This document shows, piece by piece, positions 60,892 to 64,000 of a stretch of DNA of 64,000 nt. This DNA comes from Nocardia inohanensis NBRC 100128 (GTDB lineage Bacteria; Actinomycetota; Actinomycetes; Mycobacteriales; Mycobacteriaceae), in NCBI RefSeq assembly GCF_001612945.1, contig NZ_BDBK01000017.1, positions 248,001-312,000 of the forward strand, written 5' to 3'. The position numbers were made by a program, and so were the translations under genes. The notes under the pieces were generated by a model. It saw only the letters and a program-made list of their open reading frames with translations, was not told the DNA's origin and ran no database searches. Positions within the stretch are counted from its first letter, which is position 1; every line of letters starts with the position of its first letter.

Positions 60892-62709
60892 TCACAGCGC
60901 TTCGTCGGCGAGCTCCATGACCGCGCCGTCGACGGTCTCGACGATCCTGCGGTCGGCGGCGAGTCGCGGCAGCACCGTGGCCGCGAAGAACCCGGCCGCG
61001 GCGATTTTGCCCTGGTAGAACGGGATGTCGCGGGCGTCGGCGGCGGCTTCCAAGACCTGGCGTGCGCGCTCGGCCTGCACCAGCAGCCGCCAGGCGATGA
61101 GCAGGTCACCGAACGCGTACAGGAAGCGCACCGAGACCAAGCCGACCTTGTAGATCTGCGCCGGATCCTGTTGTGCGGCCAGTGCGTAGCCGGTCATGGC
61201 GGTCGCCATGGCCCGGACATCGGCGAGCGCTTCGCGCAACCGGATTCGGTCCGGGTCGTGGCCGGTGGCGAATTCGTCGATGCGAGCGATCAGGTGGTTG
61301 AAGGCGATGCCCTTGTCGCGCAGTATTTTCCGGAAGAAGAAGTCCAACGCCTGGATGGCGCTGGTGCCCTCGTAGACCGAGTCGCCTTTGGAATCGCGGA
61401 TGTACTGCTCGATCGGATAGTCCTGCAGGTAGCCCGAACCGCCGAAGGTCTGCAGGGATTCGGTCAGCATCTCGTAGGTTCGTTCGGCCGTCACCGCCTT
61501 CACCACGGGCAGCAGCAGATCGTTGACGCGACCGGCCAGCTCCGCGTCCACCCCGGGGACGAGCTCGGCGACGTCGTCGTATTTGTGGACGGCGGCGTAG
61601 AAGTACAAGGCGCGCAACCCCTCCGCGTACGCCTTCTGCGACAGCAGCCCGCGGCGCACATCCGGGTGCCGGATGATCGGCACCCGCGGCGCGGTGTTGT
61701 CGGCCGCGCGGGTCAGATCCGGGCCCTGCTCACGGGTTTTGGCGTAGGCGAGGGCGTGCAGGTAGGCCGTCGACAGCGTGCCCGTGGCCTTCACCCCGAC
61801 CGACATGCGGGCGTATTCGATGACCTGGAACATCTGGGCGATGCCGTCGTGCACCCCGCCCACGAGGTAGCCGACGGCGGGCACGTCGGTGCCGCCGAAG
61901 GTCAGCTCACAGGTGGGGGACCCGCGCAGGCCCATCTTGTGTTCCATCCCGGTGACGAAAACGCCGTTGCGGGAACGGGGTTCGAAGGTTTCGGGATCGA
62001 AGAGGAACTTCGGCACATAGAACAGGCTCAGTCCCTTGGTGCCCGGTCCGGCGCCGGCGGGCCGGGCCAGCACCAGGTGGAAGATGTTCTCGGTCAGGTC
62101 GCCCACGTCTCCCACGGAGATGAAGCGCTTGACGCCCTCGAGGTGCCAGGTGCCGTCGGGTTGGGGCAGTGCGCGGGTGCGCCCGGCGCCCACGTCCGAA
62201 CCCACGTCGGGCTCGGTCAGCACCATGGTGGTGCCCCAGCCGCGCTCCAGACCCGCTGCGGCCCAGCGTTTCTGCTCATCGGTGCCGAGCCGGTGCACGA
62301 TGCCGGCCAGGATCGGCCCGTGGGTGAAGAAGCTCGCCGACGGATTGGCGGTGACGAGCATTTCGCGCAGCGCCCAGAGCAGCGGGGCGGGGGCGGGCTG
62401 GCCGCCCAGTTCCGGTGTGAGTCCCAGCCGCCACCATTGCGCGTCCCGTACCGCCCGCACCGTGGCCCGCATCGGCTCGGGCACCTCGACGGAGTGGGAT
62501 CCGGCATCGAAGCGCGGCGGGTTCCGGTCGGAGTCGGTGAAGGAATCGGCCACCGGCCCCTCGGCGAGCTTGGCTACCTCGCCGAGGATCTCCCGGGCGG
62601 TGGCGGCGTCGAGGTCACCGTAGACGCCGGAGTCGAGGATCGTGTCCACGCCGAGCACCTCGAACAGGTTGAACTCGAGATCGCGGACATTGGCGAGGTA
62701 GTGCCCCAT
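60892..62709 (-). CDS. Acyl-CoA dehydrogenase, FadE5-like
   Basis: This 605-aa enzyme is of the large, FadE5-like (short to medium chain) acyl-CoA dehydrogenase class. The N-terminus GHYLANVRDLEFNLFEVLGV matches FadE5. The FAD/substrate signature MVLTEPDVGSDVGAGRT and the catalytic-base region LQTFGGSGYLQDYPIEQYIR are present, followed by the extra C-terminal domain of this subfamily. It introduces the trans-2 double bond. An AAGGAG SD lies 9 nt upstream. It is preceded by an SDR and MaoC gene on the same strand, giving a full beta-oxidation set with the thiolase. Confidence 0.93.
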   Translation of the reverse strand: MGHYLANVRDLEFNLFEVLGVDTILDSGVYGDLDAATAREILGEVAKLAEGPVADSFTDSDRNPPRFDAGSHSVEVPEPMRATVRAVRDAQWWRLGLTPELGGQPAPAPLLWALREMLVTANPSASFFTHGPILAGIVHRLGTDEQKRWAAAGLERGWGTTMVLTEPDVGSDVGAGRTRALPQPDGTWHLEGVKRFISVGDVGDLTENIFHLVLARPAGAGPGTKGLSLFYVPKFLFDPETFEPRSRNGVFVTGMEHKMGLRGSPTCELTFGGTDVPAVGYLVGGVHDGIAQMFQVIEYARMSVGVKATGTLSTAYLHALAYAKTREQGPDLTRAADNTAPRVPIIRHPDVRRGLLSQKAYAEGLRALYFYAAVHKYDDVAELVPGVDAELAGRVNDLLLPVVKAVTAERTYEMLTESLQTFGGSGYLQDYPIEQYIRDSKGDSVYEGTSAIQALDFFFRKILRDKGIAFNHLIARIDEFATGHDPDRIRLREALADVRAMATAMTGYALAAQQDPAQIYKVGLVSVRFLYAFGDLLIAWRLLVQAERARQVLEAAADARDIPFYQGKIAAAGFFAATVLPRLAADRRIVETVDGAVMELADEAL

Positions 62710-62758
62710 CGGGTGAATCTCCTTGCTGCTGAAAGGCTTTAGCTGGTATCGAAGGCGT

Positions 62759-63676
62759 TCAGAGCAGGTTGACGGGAATCTTCTCGGCGAGGATGCCGGG
62801 GACGCGCGCGGCGAGGTCGTCGATCGCCCACGGCCCGTCGGTGGTGATGGTCGCGCCGAGGTGCCAGTTGATCAGCTCGCTGATGGTCCCGCCCTGCACC
62901 AGGAACACCCGCCCGGTCACCTCGGTTTTGTCCGCCGCCAGATACGCCACCAAGGGGGCGATATTGTCCGGCGAGTAGGTGTCGAATTCGCCCTTGGCGG
63001 CGGCTTCCTCGGCTTTGGCGGCCAGCAGCGCGCCGACGCCGGGGGTGGCCAGCGTCATGCGGGTGCGGGCGGCGGGGGCGATGGCGTTGACGCGCACCCC
63101 GTAGCGGCCGAGCTCGTCGGCGGCGACCAGGGTCAGGCCCGCGATGGCGGCCTTGGCGGCACCGTAGTTGGCCTGGCCCGGGTTGGGTGCGAGAGTGCCC
63201 GACACCGAAGCGGTATTGATCACCGAGGCATTGGGCTGCCGACCGGCCTTGGCCTCGTTCTTCCAGTACGCGCCCGCGTGCCGCAGCACCGAGAAGTGGC
63301 CTTTGAGGTGGACGTCGATCACGTCGTCCCACTGCTGTTCCTCGAGGCCGACGATGAACCCGTCGCGCAGGATGCCCGCGTTGTTGACGACCACGTCGAG
63401 CCCGCCGAACTCCGAGACGGCCTGGTCCACCAGCTCTTTCGCGCCCGCCCAGTCGGCGATGTTCGAGGTGTTGGCCACGGCCTTGCCGCCCGCGGCGAGG
63501 ATCTCGTTCACCACCTCCTGGGCGGGGCCGGTGTCGTTGCCGCTGCCGTCGGGCGCGCCGCCGAGGTCGTTGACCACGACACTCGCGCCCTCGGCGGCGA
63601 AGCGCAGTGCGTGCGCGCGGCCGATGCCGCGTCCGGCTCCGGTGATGACGGCGATCCGTCCATCGAGCATGCCCAT
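62759..63676 (-). CDS. MFE-type short-chain dehydrogenase
   Basis: This 305-aa SDR resembles the 3-hydroxyacyl-CoA dehydrogenase domain of peroxisomal multifunctional enzyme 2. It has the cofactor motif VITGAGRGIGRAHALRFA with VNDLGGAPDGSG after the second strand, NNAGILRDGF, and an active site with Ser (VINTASVSGTL) and YGAAK. The C-terminal extension (SELINWHLGATITTDGPWAI) is typical of that group. It is followed upstream by a MaoC hydratase gene, the usual partner. The ATG at 63676 has AAGGAG 10 nt upstream; a second in-frame ATG follows. Confidence 0.92.
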   Translation of the reverse strand: MGMLDGRIAVITGAGRGIGRAHALRFAAEGASVVVNDLGGAPDGSGNDTGPAQEVVNEILAAGGKAVANTSNIADWAGAKELVDQAVSEFGGLDVVVNNAGILRDGFIVGLEEQQWDDVIDVHLKGHFSVLRHAGAYWKNEAKAGRQPNASVINTASVSGTLAPNPGQANYGAAKAAIAGLTLVAADELGRYGVRVNAIAPAARTRMTLATPGVGALLAAKAEEAAAKGEFDTYSPDNIAPLVAYLAADKTEVTGRVFLVQGGTISELINWHLGATITTDGPWAIDDLAARVPGILAEKIPVNLL

Positions 63677-63723
63677 GTTGTGTGACTCCTTGTCGTCGAA
63701 GAGGTTTCGGGTCGGATCGGCGG

Positions 63724-64000
63724 TCAGTCGCTGACCGTGGCCAATCCGTGGGACAGGACCGCGACGCCGTCCTGAGTGGTCTCGAAGGCGTAGGCGGTGA
63801 CGCCGTCGGTGGTGCTCAGCCGCCAGATGGTGGTCTCGATGTCCTTGCCGGGCAGCGCGGGTCCGGCGAACCGCACCGCGAACCGGTGCAGGCGTGCGGC
63901 GTCGCCGCCGGCGACCTCGCGCAACACCGCCGAGGAGACGATCGCCATGGTGCACATACCGTGGGTGATCACGCCCGGTAGCCCGGTCTTGCGCGCGAAC
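63724..64000 (-). CDS. MaoC-like enoyl-CoA hydratase (partial, 5' end outside window)
   Basis: This is the C-terminal part (at least 92 aa) of a MaoC-type hydratase. The visible start FARKTGLPGVITHGMCTMAI matches the hotdog-fold MaoC signature ending in HG. It runs off the right edge of the window on the minus strand. Its gene is the first visible member of the beta-oxidation operon and supplies the hydratase step before the MFE-type dehydrogenase. Confidence 0.85.
   Translation of the reverse strand, partial: FARKTGLPGVITHGMCTMAIVSSAVLREVAGGDAARLHRFAVRFAGPALPGKDIETTIWRLSTTDGVTAYAFETTQDGVAVLSHGLATVSD

Overview
The window is a high-GC actinobacterial chromosome segment. A complete mce lipid-import operon, an MspA-type porin, a UdgX uracil-DNA glycosylase, a class A lipoprotein beta-lactamase with AST-1/FAR-1-like motifs and many acyl-CoA catabolism genes together point to the mycolic-acid-bearing Corynebacteriales, most likely Nocardia. 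The genus is inferred from gene content only.

Layout. 0-7.5 kb holds housekeeping and envelope genes: udgX, a HesB-like protein, two tandem tRNA-Lys genes, an L,D-transpeptidase lipoprotein, two divergent penicillin-recognising serine hydrolases (one a clear beta-lactamase in tandem with a cyclase-family hydrolase), a LysR regulator and a DoxX protein. 7.5-14.6 kb is an amino-acid catabolic block: APC permease, branched-chain/aromatic amino acid dehydrogenase, fused indolepyruvate-type ferredoxin oxidoreductase and an Lrp/AsnC regulator. argS and a lipoprotein follow. 17-19.4 kb holds a flavin monooxygenase divergent from a TetR-type repressor, with three palindromic operator-like sites between them. 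19.3-22.4 kb looks like a small terpenoid locus (methyltransferase, P450, class I terpene synthase). 23.6-31.7 kb holds a DosR-like but degenerate response regulator, a TetR gene with paired operator-like sites, a secreted beta-helix protein and a four-gene UDP-sugar/processive glycosyltransferase operon (uxs-GT2-galE-ugd).

32.7-37.1 kb is a worn accessory island. It contains two near-identical copies of a tRNA-His 3' end with its terminator (a third, shorter copy lies at 23.5 kb), an orphan PAS-ANTAR protein, a frameshifted small HTH gene, an AbiEi/AbiEii toxin-antitoxin operon behind a perfect inverted repeat, and a broken flavin monooxygenase.

37.2-47.0 kb is a tightly coupled mce operon (yrbEA-yrbEB-mceA-F, an Mce-associated protein and a DUF445 protein). 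47.1-64.0 kb is a lipid or isoprenoid catabolic region. One operon carries an MpaB/DUF2236 oxygenase, P450, SDR, CoA ligase, aldehyde dehydrogenase and APH-like phosphotransferase. Ferredoxin, ferredoxin reductase and thiolase lie on the opposite strand. A convergent operon carries MaoC, MFE-type SDR, FadE5-like acyl-CoA dehydrogenase and aldehyde dehydrogenase. Two paralogous TetR genes share a 21-bp operator-like site, and a weaker copy lies before the oxygenase operon. Read together, the right-hand 27 kb looks like an import, oxidative activation, CoA activation and beta-oxidation pathway for an unidentified hydrophobic substrate.
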